Positions 52,485 to 64,000 of a stretch of DNA of 64,000 nucleotides are shown here, piece after piece. The notes below the pieces were generated by a model that made no database searches, was not told where the DNA came from, and saw only the letters and a program-made list of their open reading frames with translations. This DNA is from Pengzhenrongella sp031582905 (lineage in GTDB: Bacteria; Actinomycetota; Actinomycetes; Actinomycetales; Cellulomonadaceae): NCBI RefSeq assembly GCF_031582905.1, contig NZ_CP133990.1, positions 2,170,001-2,234,000 on the forward strand, in the 5' to 3' direction. Position 1 is the first letter of the stretch, and each line of letters opens with the position of its first letter. The translations under genes were made by a program, and so were the position numbers.

Positions 52485-52985
52485 ACCACGCTGCTCCTCC
52501 TCGCCGACACGCACGTGCCGCGGCGGGCGCGCGACCTCCCCGCCGCCGTGTGGGACGAGGTGGAGCGCGCCGACGTCGTCGTGCACGCCGGGGACTGGGT
52601 CGACGTCGCGCTGCTCGACGCGCTGGAGGCCCGGTCGCGGCGGCTGGTGGCGTGCTACGGCAACAACGACGGCCCGGCGCTGCGCGAGCGGCTGCCGCTG
52701 GTCGCGCACGCCGACGTCGGCGGGCTGCGGCTGGGCGTCGTGCACGAGACCGGGCAGGCCGCCGGCCGCGAGGCGCGGTGCGACGCCGCGCACCCCGGGA
52801 TCGACGTGCTGGTGTTCGGCCACAGCCACATCCCGTGGGACTCGGTCACGCCCGCCGGGATGCGCCTGCTCAACCCCGGCTCCCCCACCGACCGTCGCCG
52901 CCAGCCCGCCTGCACCTACGCGACCGCCACGGTGCACGACGGCGCACTGGCCGACGTCGTCCGGCACCGGCTCCCACCGCGCTGA
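52485..52985 (+). CDS. YfcE-type metallophosphoesterase, start unresolved
   Basis: A calcineurin-like phosphoesterase of about 165 residues. The metal motifs are LLLLADTHVPRR (DxH), VVVHAGDWVDVALLD (GD), CYGNNDGPALR (GNND), GVVHETG and LVFGHSHIPWDSV (GHSH), then LLNPGSPTDRRR. The DxH motif is upstream of the first in-frame GTG (52515), so that cannot be the true start. In frame, the sequence continues upstream as TTPTPTTLLLLADTH without ATG or GTG, into the second 47-bp repeat. A lost base or a rare start, perhaps CTG 52459 after GAGGAGGG, is possible. Such enzymes cleave phosphodiesters; the substrate is unknown. Confidence 0.8.
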   Translation, partial: TTLLLLADTHVPRRARDLPAAVWDEVERADVVVHAGDWVDVALLDALEARSRRLVACYGNNDGPALRERLPLVAHADVGGLRLGVVHETGQAAGREARCDAAHPGIDVLVFGHSHIPWDSVTPAGMRLLNPGSPTDRRRQPACTYATATVHDGALADVVRHRLPPR

Positions 52986-53102
52986 GGCGACCACGGCGCG
53001 AGACGACGCGTCCCACGCCTCGGCGACCGCCCGCACTGTGCCGTGCGTCCCGTTCCCCCGGTTCGCCGCGCGCGGAGTGGGGGTGCCTGGCACCCTGTGC
53101 AC

Positions 53103-55314
<2,212 letters not shown>

Positions 55315-55318
<4 letters not shown>

Positions 55319-57847
55319 GTGTCCCCACCGACGCCGGCCACATGGGGTCCTCCCGCCGCCGGCCCGCTCCGGGGCGCCCCGTCCCGGTGTCCACGTACCG
55401 CCTGCAGCTCGGTGCCGACCTCACCCTCGACGACGTCGCGGAGCGGGTCGGGTACTACGCCGACCTCGGGGTCACGCACCTCTACCTGTCCCCGATCCTC
55501 ACCGCCGCACCGGGCTCCACGCACGGGTACGACGTCGTCGACCACCACGAGATCTCCCCCGTGCTGGGCGGCCGCGAGGCCCTGACCCGGCTGCGGGAGG
55601 CCGCCGACGCGCGCGGGCTCGGGATGATCGTCGACATCGTCCCGAACCACATGGCCGTCCCGACCCCGGCCTGGCACAACCGCGAGCTGTGGTCCGTGCT
55701 CGCCGAGGGCCCCGACTCGCCGTACGCGGCGTGGTTCGACGTCGACTGGTCCGCCGGGGACGGCGCGCTGCTCATGCCGGTGCTCGGGGACCGGATCGGC
55801 GCGGTGCTCGGCAACGGCGAGCTCACGCTGGACCGCATGGTCGTCCCCGGGCACTCCGGCGACGGCGAGGTCGACGTGCTGCGCTACTACGACCACGTCT
55901 TCCCGGTCCGGGCCGGCACGGCGGCGCTCCCGCTCGCCGAGCTGGTCAACCGTCAGCACTACCGCCTCGCGTTCTGGCGGGTCGCCGACGAGGAGCTCAA
56001 CTACCGGCGGTTCTTCGACGTCGGCACGCTCGCGGCGATCCGGGTCGAGGACCCGGAGGTCTTCGACGCGAGCCACGAGCTGATCCTCGAGCTCGTCGAG
56101 GACGGCACGTTCGACGGTCTGCGGATCGACCACCCGGACGGTCTCGCCGACCCGACCGGCTACCTGGCCCGGCTCCACGAGAAGTCGGGGGCGCGTGGGT
56201 CGCCGTCGAGAAGATCCTCGCCGGCGAGGAGGAGCTGCCGGCCGACTGGGACACCGTGGGCACGACGGGCTACGAGGCGCTGTGGCGCCTGCAGTCGACA
56301 TTCGTCGACCCGGGCGGGTCCGCGGGGATGGGCGCCGTCATGCACCGCATCGCGGGCGACAGCCCGGACGAGCTGCCCGCGCTGATCGACGGCGCCAAGC
56401 GGGAGATCGTCGACGGCGCGCTGTACGCCGAGGTGCACCGGCTCACCGAGCTCGCGGCGAGCATCTGCCGCGACGACCTGCGGCTGCGCGACCACACCTG
56501 GCGGGCGCTCGAGGAGTGCCTCATCGAGCTGCTGGTCGCGTTCGACCGCTACCGCGCCTACGTGGTGCCCGGTGAGGAGGTCCACCGCGACAGCCTCGAG
56601 GCGATGCACGCAGCCGCCGAGATCGCCCGCCGCCGGCTCAGCCCGGACCGCGCCGAGACCCTCGACGTGCTGGTCGACCTGCTCCTGGGCCGCGAGGCCG
56701 GCAGCGCCGGCCTGACCCGCGGCCGCCGCCGGGACGAGCTCGTGGTCCGCTTCCAGCAGACCTGCGGCGCCGTCATGGCCAAGGGCGTCGAGGACACCGC
56801 GTTCTACCGCTGGACCCACGACATCGGTCTGTGCGAGGTCGGCGGCGAGCCGGCCAAGTTCGCCGTGAGCCCCGACGAGTTCCACCACTGGGCGGCCCGC
56901 GCGCAGTGGCAGACGCCGGTCGGCATGACGACCCTCAGCACCCACGACACGAAGCGCGGCGAGGACACCCGCTCCCGCCTCGGGGTGCTGTCCGAGCTCC
57001 CTACGGACTGGTCGCGCCTCGTGGACGCGCTGCGGGCGGTCACCGCCCCGTACCGCACCACCCTCGTGGACGGCCGCACGGAGAACATCGTGTGGCAGAC
57101 CCTCGCGGGCACGTGGTCCGAGGACGGCCCCTCTCGGCCGAGCGCCTCGAGCAGTACCTGCTCAAGGCGATGCGGGAGGCGAAGAGCCACACCCGCTGGA
57201 CGGCCCCCGACGAGGCGTACGAGTCGGCGGTGGTCGACCTGGCCACCCGGGCGGTCGCCGACCCCAAGGTCGCCGCGCTGTTCGAGGACTGGGTGTCCCG
57301 GGCGTCGTCGGGCGTGCGCGCCGCGACCCTCGGCACCAAGCTCGTGCAGCTCACGCTGCCCGGTGTCGCGGACGTCTACCAGGGCACCGAGGTGCCGTCG
57401 CTCAGCCTGGTCGACCCGGACAACCGGCGGCCCGTGGACCACGGCGCCCTCGTCGAGCGCCTCGAGCGGCTCGACGCGGGAGCCAACCCGCACGACCTGG
57501 CCGACGAGAAGCTGCTGGTCACGTCCCGCGCGCTGCGGGTCCGGCGCGACCTCCCGGGCGCGTTCGTCGAGGCCGGTGCGGGGTACACCCCGCTGGCCGC
57601 GTCCACCGCGCACCTCTTCGCCTTCGCTCGCACCGACGGCGGCACGCCCGAGGTGCTCACACTGGCCACGCGCCTGGCCATCCGCCTGGACCGCCTCGGC
57701 GGCTGGGCGGGTCACACCGTGGCGCTGCCCGAGGGGCGCTGGCGTGACGTGTTCTGCGACCGGGCCGTGGACGGCGGCGTGCAGCCCATCGCCCCGCTGC
57801 TCGACAAGCTGCCGGTCGCCCTCTTCGTCCGTGAAAAGGAAGCCTGA
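55315..57847 (+). CDS. treY: Malto-oligosyltrehalose synthase TreY, two frame joins
   Basis: Isomerises the terminal alpha-1,4 bond of malto-oligosaccharides to alpha-1,1. About 844 residues after two joins. Motifs: VSTYRLQLGADLTLDDVAER, THLYLSPILTAAPGSTHGYD, IVDIVPNHMAVP, the nucleophile GLRIDHPDGLADPTGYLARL, FRRFFDVGTLAAIRVEDPEV-like segment, MAKGVEDTAFYRW and LSTHDTKRGEDTRSRL. One break is in GGGGG at 56188-56192 (restores KSGGAWVAVEKIL), the other in CCCC at about 57126-57129 (restores GPLSAERLEQYLL). The stop overlaps the treZ start by one base (TGATG). All three genes of the operon are coupled this way. Confidence 0.94.
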
Positions 57848-59666
57848 TGAGACCGACCGTGTGGGCCCCCGACGCCGGGGCCGTGGACCTCGTCCTGCCG
57901 ACCGCGGGGCGGTCCGTGCCGCTCGAGCGCGGCGACGACGGCTGGTGGGCGCCGCCGGCCGGTGAGGCGGAGCTCGCCCACGGCGAGGACTACGCCTTCG
58001 CCGTCGACGGCTCCGACCCGCGCCCCGACCCGCGCAGCGCCTGGCAGCCGGCCGGCGTCCACGGGCCGAGCCGCGTCTTCGACACCGGCGCGCACGCCTG
58101 GTCGGACGCCGGGTGGGCCGGACGCGACGTGCGGGAGAGCGTCGTCTACGAGCTGCACATCGGCACGTTCACCGCCCAGGGCACGCTCGACGCGGCGATC
58201 GAGCGCCTGGACCACCTCGTCGACCTCGGCATCGGCATGGTCGAGCTCATGCCGGTCGCCGCCTTCGACGGGCAGCACGGCTGGGGCTACGACGGCGTCG
58301 ACCTGTACGCGGTCCACGAGGCGTACGGCGGGCCCGCCGCGCTGCAGCGGTTCGTCGACGCGGCGCACGCCCGCGGCCTGGCCGTGTGCCTGGACGTCGT
58401 CTACAACCACCTCGGCCCGGCCGGGAACTACCTCGACACCTTCGGGCCGTACTTCACCGAGGCGCACGAGACGCCGTGGGGCCGGGCGGTCAACCTCGAC
58501 GGCCCCGGCGCCCACGAGGTCCGCCGGTGGGTCTGCGACAACGCGCTGCGGTGGCTGCGGGACTTCCACCTCGACGCGCTGCGCCTGGACGCGGTGCACG
58601 CGCTGGTCGACGACTCGACGCCGCACCTGCTCGCCCAGCTCGCCGACGAGGTCGCCGCGCTCGCCGAGGAGGTCGGGCGGCCGCTGTCCCTCATCGCCGA
58701 GTCCGACCTCAACGACGCCGCGATGGTCACCCCGACCGCCGACGGCGGCCTGGGGATGACCGCGCAGTGGGCGGACGACGTCCACCACGCCATCCACACG
58801 TTCCTCACCGGGGAGCGGCAGGGCTACTACGCCGACTTCGGCTCCCCCGAGGTGCTCGCCAAGACCCTCACCCGGGTCTTCCTGCACGACGGCGGGTACT
58901 CCGCGTTCCGCGGCGAGGTGTGGGGCGCGCCCGTGCCTGCCGGCACCGACGCCCGCCGGTTCGTGACCTTCGACCAGGACCACGACCAGGTCGGCAACCG
59001 CGCGCTGGGCGACCGCCCGTCGGCTCGCCTGGACGACGGGATGCTCGCGGTCTCCGCCGCGCTGCTGCTCACGTCACCGTTCACGCCGATGCTGTTCATG
59101 GGCGAGGAGTGGGGCGCGCGCACGCCGTTCCTGTACTTCACCGACCACCAGGACCCCGAGCTCGCCGAGGCCGTGCGCAACGGTCGCCGCCGCGAGTTCT
59201 CCGGGCACGGCTGGGCCGAGATGTACCCCGACCAGGCCGTCGACGGCGAGCTGGAGGTGCCGGACCCGCAGGACCCGGCGACGGTCGAGGCCAGCCGGCT
59301 CGCGTGGGACGAGCCGCACGCGGAGCGGCACGCGCGCCTGCTCGCCTGGTACCGCGACCTCATCGCGCTGCGCGCCGCCGTCCCGGACCTGCACTCCGGG
59401 GACCTCGCGGCGACGTCGGTCGAGTGGGACCGCGCCGCCGACGCCGAGCCCGACGGCGGCTTCGCGTCGTGGTTCGTCGTCTCCCGCGGCGCGGTCCGCG
59501 TCGTGCTCAACCTCGGCGCCGAGCCGGTCACCGTGCCGGTCCCGGGGGCGAGGGGCTCACGGTCCTGGCCGCGTGGGAGCCGGCGACCGTGCAGGGTGAC
59601 CGGGTCGAGGTGCCCGGGCACTGCGCGGTCGTGCTCGGCCCCGACGGGGCGGCGTCCGCGGGCTGA
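57847..59666 (+). CDS. treZ: Malto-oligosyltrehalose trehalohydrolase TreZ, one frame join
   Basis: Cleaves trehalose off maltooligosyl-trehalose. About 606 residues after one join. It has an N-terminal beta domain (MRPTVWAPDAGAVDLVLPTA) and a GH13 barrel: YELHIGTFTAQGTLDAAIER, GVDLYAVHEAYGGPAALQRF, LDVVYNHLGPAGNYL, the nucleophile region LRLDAVHALVDDSTPHLLAQ, the acid LIAESDLNDAAMVT, and FDQDHDQVGNRALGDR. The C-terminal beta domain holds the join: GGGGG at 59546-59550 lacks one G, and adding it gives PGGEGLTVLAAWEPATVQGD. ATG 57847 overlaps the treY stop. Confidence 0.94.
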
Positions 59667-59671
59667 GCCGG

Positions 59672-60169
59672 GTGATCGTCCGCGAGATCGCCGAGCCCGA
59701 CTGGCCGGGCGTCGTCGGCATCATCCGCGCCGTCGTGGCGGCCGGGGAGTCCTACACGTACCCCGACGGGATGTCGTCCGACGAGTCGCGTGCGGTGTGG
59801 ACGGCCGAGCCGCCGGGGCGCACGGTGGTCGCGGTGGACGGCGGCACGCTCCTGGGGACCGCCCGGATGGGCCCGAACCGGCCCGGCCGGGGGTCCCACG
59901 TGGCCACCGCGTCGTTCATGGTGCACCCGGACCACCACGGCCGGGGCGTCGGGCGCCGTCTCGGCACCGACGCCCTGGCGTGGGCACGGTCCGCGGGGTA
60001 CCGGAGCATGCAGTTCAACGCCGTCGTCGAGACCAACCGGGCCGCCGTGCACCTGTGGCAGAGCCTCGGCTTCACGATCCTGGCGACGGTCCCGGAGGCG
60101 TTCGACCACCCCGAGCACGGGCTCGTGGGGCTGCACGTCATGCACCGGCGGCTCGACGACGCGTTGTGA
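59672..60169 (+). CDS. GNAT-family acetyltransferase
   Basis: An intact 165-residue N-acetyltransferase. The acetyl-CoA motif is FMVHPDHHGRGVGRRLGTDA (residues about 86-105), followed by GYRSMQFNAVVETNRAAVHL and WQSLGFTILATVPEAFDHPE. This pattern, with QFNAVVETNxxAVxLW, is that of L-methionine sulfoximine/amino acid acetyltransferase-like GNATs of actinobacteria. The GTG at 59672 lies five bases after the treZ stop, so it may ride on the trehalose operon, without obvious functional link. Confidence 0.88.
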   Translation: MIVREIAEPDWPGVVGIIRAVVAAGESYTYPDGMSSDESRAVWTAEPPGRTVVAVDGGTLLGTARMGPNRPGRGSHVATASFMVHPDHHGRGVGRRLGTDALAWARSAGYRSMQFNAVVETNRAAVHLWQSLGFTILATVPEAFDHPEHGLVGLHVMHRRLDDAL

Positions 60170-60230
60170 CCGTCACGGGCGCCGCACCCACGGTGGGCGC
60201 CGCACGGGCGCCGCGGCGGCCGTGGTGCGG

Positions 60231-61351
60231 TCAGGCGAAGCGCTCCGGACCGAACCCGGCCAGCAGCGGGTCCCGCCGGCCGGTGAGCACCTCCTGCGCC
60301 AGCAGGTCGCCCGCGACGAGCCCGAGGGTCGCACCGCTGTGGGTGAACGCGATGTGCAGACCCCGCACGCCGGGCACCGCTCCGACGACGGGCTCGCCGT
60401 CACCGGGGATGGGCTTGGCCCCGGCGCCGTGGCCGACGGACCGCAGGGCGGGGTTGCCGGCGAGCACGGCGGACGCCTCGCGGAGCAGCCCGTCCACCGT
60501 CGACGCCCCGACCCGGTACGTCCCGTCCGGCCGCCGCTCGACCTCGCGCTCCGCCCAGCCGGCGTCGACCACGAGACCACCGCCGGGTGCCGGCCGGACC
60601 GCGACCCGCGGGGTGTTGAGGACAGCCCGCAGCCCCGTCGCCACCGGCGCGGCCCGGACGAGCAGGGCCGAGGACGTCGCGTCCGGCATCCGCAGCCCGA
60701 GCGGCTCGACGGCGCCCGGCACGGCGGCGCCCGTCGCGAGCACGACGGCGTCCCCGCCGATCGTCTCCCCGCCGCCGTCCGGACGCCCGACACCCGGTCG
60801 CCGTCGAGCAAGGGCCGGCACGGCCTCGCGTCGGTCACGACGGTGCCGCCGTCGGCGACCAGCTGGGTCACGAGGTGCTCCACGAGCGACGGCAGGTCCA
60901 CCCACCCCTCGTCGGGGGCGAGCACCGCGCCGTCGTCGGGCACGGCGCGGGCGTCCACGCCGGGGACCCGCTCGCGGACCTCGTCAGGCGTGAGCCGCTC
61001 GACCGCGTACCCGATGCGACGCAGGTGGTCGACGACGTCCCGCTGCTCGGCGGCGTCGTCGGGCGCCGCCCACGCCAGGCCACCGTCGAACCGCAGCCAC
61101 CCGGCGCAGTCGGTGGTCCGCGTCAGGTCCCGGTAGCGCGCGAGCCCGGCCCTCCGCAGGCGGTGGTAGGCGTCGGACCGACGCCCGAAGGAGTTCAGCC
61201 ACGACAGCGAGCGCCCCGACGCGCCGCCGGCGAGCGGTCCGTCGGTCACCAGGGTGACGTGCGCCCCGCGACGGGCGAGGTTCGCCGCCGTCGACACCCC
61301 GAGGATCCCCCCGCCGACCACCGCGACGTGCACCCGTCCGGCACTGCGCAC
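60231..61351 (-). CDS. FAD-dependent oxidoreductase (DAO family), one frame join
   Basis: A D-amino-acid-oxidase-like flavoprotein of about 373 residues after one join. The FAD site is VHVAVVGGGILGVSTAANLA; next come GPLAGGASGRSLSWLNSFGR, GWLRFDGGLAWAAP and PDEGWVDLPSLVEHLVTQLV. After the join near 60790 come GGDAVVLATGAAVPGAVEPL, RVGASTVDGLLREASAVLAG and the C-terminal FAD motif GLHIAFTHSGATLGLVAGDL. The substrate may be glycine, a D-amino acid or an amine. GTG 61351 is used; GTG 61333, 18 bases on, gives MHVAVVGGG and is equally possible. Confidence 0.87.
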
Positions 61352-61459
61352 GACCCCACCGCCCGTCCTCGACCACCTCGTCCGGTGGCCACGCTGCCAT
61401 CCGGGCCGGCCCACCGCACACGAGCGCGCTCCGACCGCGCCCGCTCGCAGCGGCGCGGG

Positions 61460-62063
61460 TCAGTCGCCGAGCGCCAGGGCGACCCGGGCCAGGAGGGCGT
61501 CGACGTCGGCCTGCGGGTAGCCCGTGCGCCACCGGGTCACGGTGAAGCGCGCGTCGCGCACGTCGCGCGCCGTCATGCGCCGTGCGTCACCCCGTCCGCG
61601 GGCGTCGAGCTCACGCGCCGCCCGGTCGAGCACCGGGTCGACCTCGCGACGCACGTACCCCGCCCTGAGCCGCACCGGGACCAGCTCTGCCCGCGCATCG
61701 CGGACCCACGCACCGCTCCCGGCCACCGCCGCGGCCGCCAGCGCGCCGGTGGTGACCGGTCGGGTGGCCGGCGCCTCGGGCGGTGCACCGGCGGGGTGCG
61801 CCCGCAGGGCCACGACCACCGTGTCGAGGAAGTCGTCGACCTGGTCCTGGTCGTACCCGTCACGGAACCGGGTCGCGCTGAACGTCGCGCCCAGGACGTC
61901 GTCGGCGGTCAGCCCCCGGGGTCCTCGCGTCCGGCGGCCAGGGCGTCGAGGGTCACCGCGACGCGGTCGAGCAGGCCGTCGACCTCGGTCGGGTCGTACC
62001 CCTCGCGGAGCCTGGTCGTGGCGAACCGGACCGCGCGGACGTCGTGGGGGTGGGGACAGGCAC
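61460..62063 (-). CDS. DivIVA-repeat protein (three DivIVA N-terminal motifs), two frame joins
   Basis: About 201 residues after two joins. Three copies of the DivIVA N-terminal motif are spread along the chain: VRAVRFATTRLREGYDPTEV, GATFSATRFRDGYDQDQVDD and RDARFTVTRWRTGYPQADVD. In DivIVA this motif contacts curved membranes. Each copy is followed by a short helix such as DGLLDRVAVTLDAL. Such repeat proteins (DivI1A-type, TIGR03543-like) are actinobacterial and lack the long coiled coil. The GTG at 62063 is set by a GAGGAG site seven bases upstream. The breaks are in CCCCC near 62050 (restores PTPHDVRAVRF) and in GGGGG near 61918 (restores DPGGLTADDV). Confidence 0.8.
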
Positions 62064-62070
62064 GCGTGCA

Positions 62071-62076
62071 CTCCTC
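62071..62076 (-). promoter_or_regulatory. Ribosome binding site of the DivIVA-repeat gene
   Basis: GAGGAG on the minus strand lies seven bases upstream of GTG 62063. It decides between this start and the GTG at 62071, which overlaps it. Confidence 0.55.
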
Positions 62077-62257
62077 GCTGTGGTCGGACGGCGTCGCAGC
62101 GCCCGGACGGGCGGTCGGCCCGACGTCGCTCCCCTATCGGTCGGTGGTCCGGCGCCGGTAGCGGTCACGGGCCGCGTCACCCGGCAGCCGTCGGGTGAAC
62201 CGGCGACCCGCCGCCCTGGCGCGCCGGCCCGCAGCACCGTCGGCGCCACACTGAGCC

Positions 62258-63456
62258 ATGGCCCTCACTCCGCAGCAGCTGAACCGGGCGACGCTCGCCC
62301 GGCAGGTCCTCCTGCACCGCGAGCCCCTCGGCGTGGTCGACGGCGTCCGGCGCGTGGTCGCCCTGCAGGCGCAGCACCCGGCGTCGCCGTACCTCGCGCT
62401 GTGGAACCGGGTGCGCGACCTCGAGCCGTCCGCCGTCGACGCGGCCTTCACCCGCGGGTCGCTGGTCAAGGGGACGCTCCTGCGGGTCACCCTCCACGCC
62501 GTGGCGGCCGAGGACCACGCCGTCTTCCACAGCGCCATGCGGCCGATGCTGACGGCGGCGATCGCGGGCGGGCGGACCGCGGCGGGCGGGCTCGGTGCGG
62601 ACGAGATCCTCGCGCTCCTGCCGGAGCTGCTGCGGTTCGCGGACCGTCCGCGGACCGCCGCGCAGCTGCAGTCCTGGGTCACCGAGCGCCTCCGTGACCG
62701 CCCCGGCACCTACGCCACGGCCGACGCGCCCGGTGAGAAGGAGGTCGAGGCGGTGTGGCGGGCGCTGCGCATCATCACGCCGCTGCAGCACGCGCCGACG
62801 GGCGGCCCGTGGTCGTTCGGGCCCCGGCCGTCCTACGTCGCGGCGTCGACGCCTGCGCCGACGGAGCCACCCGGCCACGGACCGGACCACCCGCCGACCC
62901 CGGACGAGGGGCTGCGCACGCTCGTCCGGCGCTACCTCGAGGGCTTCGGCCCGGCGACGGTCGCGGACGTCGCGCAGTTCACCCGTCTGCCCCGGTCCCG
63001 GGTGCGCACGGCGCTCGTCGGGCTCGCCGGTGACGTGCGCACGCTGGCCGCGGCGGACGGCTCGGAGCTGTGGGACGTCCCGGACGGCCCGCTGCCCGAC
63101 GCGGACACCCCGGCCCCCCACGCCTCATGGCGATGTGGGACAGCGCGCTCCTCGCCTACGCCGACCGCAGCCGCATCATCCCGGCGGACCTGCGCCGGGC
63201 CGTCATCCGGCAGAACGGGGACGTGCTGCCCACGCTCCTGGTCGACGGCCACGTCGCCGGTGTGTGGCGGGCGGTCCCCGGCGCGATCGAGGCGACCGCC
63301 CTCCACCCCCTGCCCGACGACGCCTGGGCGGGACTCGCGGCCGAGGCGGGCGACCTCGTCGCGTTCCTCGCGGACCGCGACCCGCAGGTGTACCGCCGCC
63401 ACGACCACTGGTGGCGCGCGCTGCCGGCGGGCGAGGTCCGGCTGCTCCCCGGCTGA
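62258..63456 (+). CDS. Winged-helix DNA-binding protein (AlkZ/YcaQ-like), one frame join
   Basis: About 399 residues after one join. It starts MALTPQQLNRATLARQVLLH and has VVALQAQHPASPYLALWNRV, with the QxQ pair characteristic of AlkZ-like DNA glycosylases that excise bulky alkyl lesions. Tandem winged-helix units follow: LLRFADRPRTAAQLQSWVTE, EGLRTLVRRYLEGFGPATVA, DVAQFTRLPRSRVRTALVGL. The last part reads LMAMWDSALLAYADRSRIIP, FLADRDPQVYRRHDHWWRAL. The break is in CCCCCC at about 63114-63119; one more C restores PAPPRLMAMWDS. Whether this member is a glycosylase or only a DNA-binding relative cannot be decided here. Confidence 0.87.
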
Positions 63457-63503
63457 CGCCCGGCTGACCCCGCGGGACCACGCGCACCGCCACAGCCGCC
63501 CGC

Positions 63504-64000
63504 TCAGACCCCCGGGACCGGCAGGTCGACGTCCACGTCCGCGTCGCGGTCGCAGTGCAGCCGGCCGTCGACGACGGTCAGCTCGGCGACGAGGACCGAC
63601 GACCGCCGGCTGACGGCGGTGGGGTGCGTCTGCTCGGTCCGGTCCGGGTGCGTGAAGTAGAAGATCCACGCCCGTTCCCCGTCGCTGACCACGTCGCCGT
63701 GCAGCCCGGGGCCGACGTCGTCGGTGCGGGCGAAGCGCTGCCCGATCTCGCCCGCGAGCACCTGCCCCGCCGGTTCCCAGACGTCCAGGTCGTGCGAGCG
63801 GTACGCGGACTGACCGTGCCACGTGTCGACGACGAGCCAGTACCACCCGCCGAGCCGGAAGACGTTGGGGCCCTCGTGACCCCCGGGGTGTCGAGCACGT
63901 GCCCGCGGACCGTCCACGACGTCAGGTCGGGGCTGTCCGCGGCGAACGTGCGGCCACCGCCGTCCTCGCCCTTGAACCACATCCGCCAGCCGCCGTCGGG
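63504..64000 (-). CDS. Glycosyl hydrolase, GH43-like, partial at window edge, one frame join
   Basis: The 3' part of a larger gene; the frame is open to base 64000 (reads PDGGWRMWFKGEDGGGR from the edge). Blades of a five-bladed propeller are visible: TFAADSPDLTSWTVRGHVLD, GPNVFRLGGWYWLVVDTWHG, YRSHDLDVWEPAGQVL and HGDVVSDGERAWIFYFTHPD. This is the GH43/GH32 clan F-like pattern; an arabinan or xylan side-chain enzyme is possible. The break is in the C run at about 63881-63885; one more base gives LDTPGGHEGPNVF. Stop at 63504. The catalytic residues of the first blades lie outside the window. Confidence 0.75.
   Translation of the reverse strand, partial: RRRLADVVQGRGRRWPHVRRGQPRPDVVDGPRARARHPGGHEGPNVFRLGGWYWLVVDTWHGQSAYRSHDLDVWEPAGQVLAGEIGQRFARTDDVGPGLHGDVVSDGERAWIFYFTHPDRTEQTHPTAVSRRSSVLVAELTVVDGRLHCDRDADVDVDLPVPGV

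Overview
The window is chromosomal DNA of a very high-GC actinobacterium. GTG starts are frequent, Shine-Dalgarno runs of the GGAGG type are common, neighbouring genes often overlap by GTGA or ATGA, and the protein families (LigD-type ligase and polymerase genes with Ku, ANTAR regulator, DivIVA-repeat protein, DUF5997, DUF6328, SCO3242-type UbiA, mycothiol-type DinB) are actinobacterial. A Micrococcales genome such as Cellulomonas or a relative is my best guess; this is inference, as no marker gene (rRNA, tRNA) is present. I see no insertion sequence, prophage, CRISPR array or RNA gene.

About half of the genes can only be read by switching frame once or twice. In nearly every case the join needs exactly one extra base, usually inside a run of three to six G or C, and adding it makes the gene length divisible by three. 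I read these as consensus errors (lost homopolymer bases), not as dead genes, and annotate them as single CDSs with the join positions given. One real pseudogene is likely: an erythromycin-esterase remnant at 46.1-46.6 kb.

Layout: 0-3 kb cupin, App1-type phosphatase and an epimerase. 3-7.5 kb a double-strand-break repair cluster: small acidic protein, PHP/HhH protein and Ku on the minus strand, with a LigD-type ligase and polymerase divergent from Ku. 7.5-14.3 kb a housekeeping and stress block (STAS, Zn-alcohol dehydrogenase, DUF6328, DUF2231, Mn catalase, two alpha/beta hydrolases, SRPBCC, DUF4383). 14.4-20 kb lipoprotein, anchored PQQ-type propeller, amidohydrolase, S4 RNA-binding protein, RecQ-like helicase. 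20-27.5 kb SDR, catalase-fold-like protein, GNAT, formate/nitrite channel, AIM24, DUF1206, TelA with an XpaC-like partner. 27.6-34 kb YyaL-type thioredoxin protein, three small acidic ORFs, MFS transporter, hexose-6-phosphate mutarotase, MBL hydrolase. 34-38 kb GAF/ANTAR regulator, MOSC, STAS, SigG-like sigma factor, small Cys-rich protein, DinB. 38-49 kb LLM oxidoreductase, TPP enzyme, DUF1697, DUF5997, orphan LysR effector domain, DUF2254, TerC, small membrane protein, ChaB-SAP, alanine/glycine symporter.

Two coherent pathways stand out. At 48.7-52.4 kb a UbiA prenyltransferase is divergent from a type III polyketide synthase, an isoprenylcysteine-methyltransferase-like protein and an FAD hydroxylase, the same trio as the srsABC phenolic-lipid operon of Streptomyces griseus. 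At 53.1-59.7 kb glgX-treY-treZ form one translationally coupled operon that turns glycogen into trehalose. The right end holds a GNAT, an amino-acid-oxidase-like flavoprotein, a triple DivIVA-repeat protein, an AlkZ-like winged-helix protein and the 3' part of a glycosyl hydrolase. Many genes relate to stress, membrane and DNA protection.
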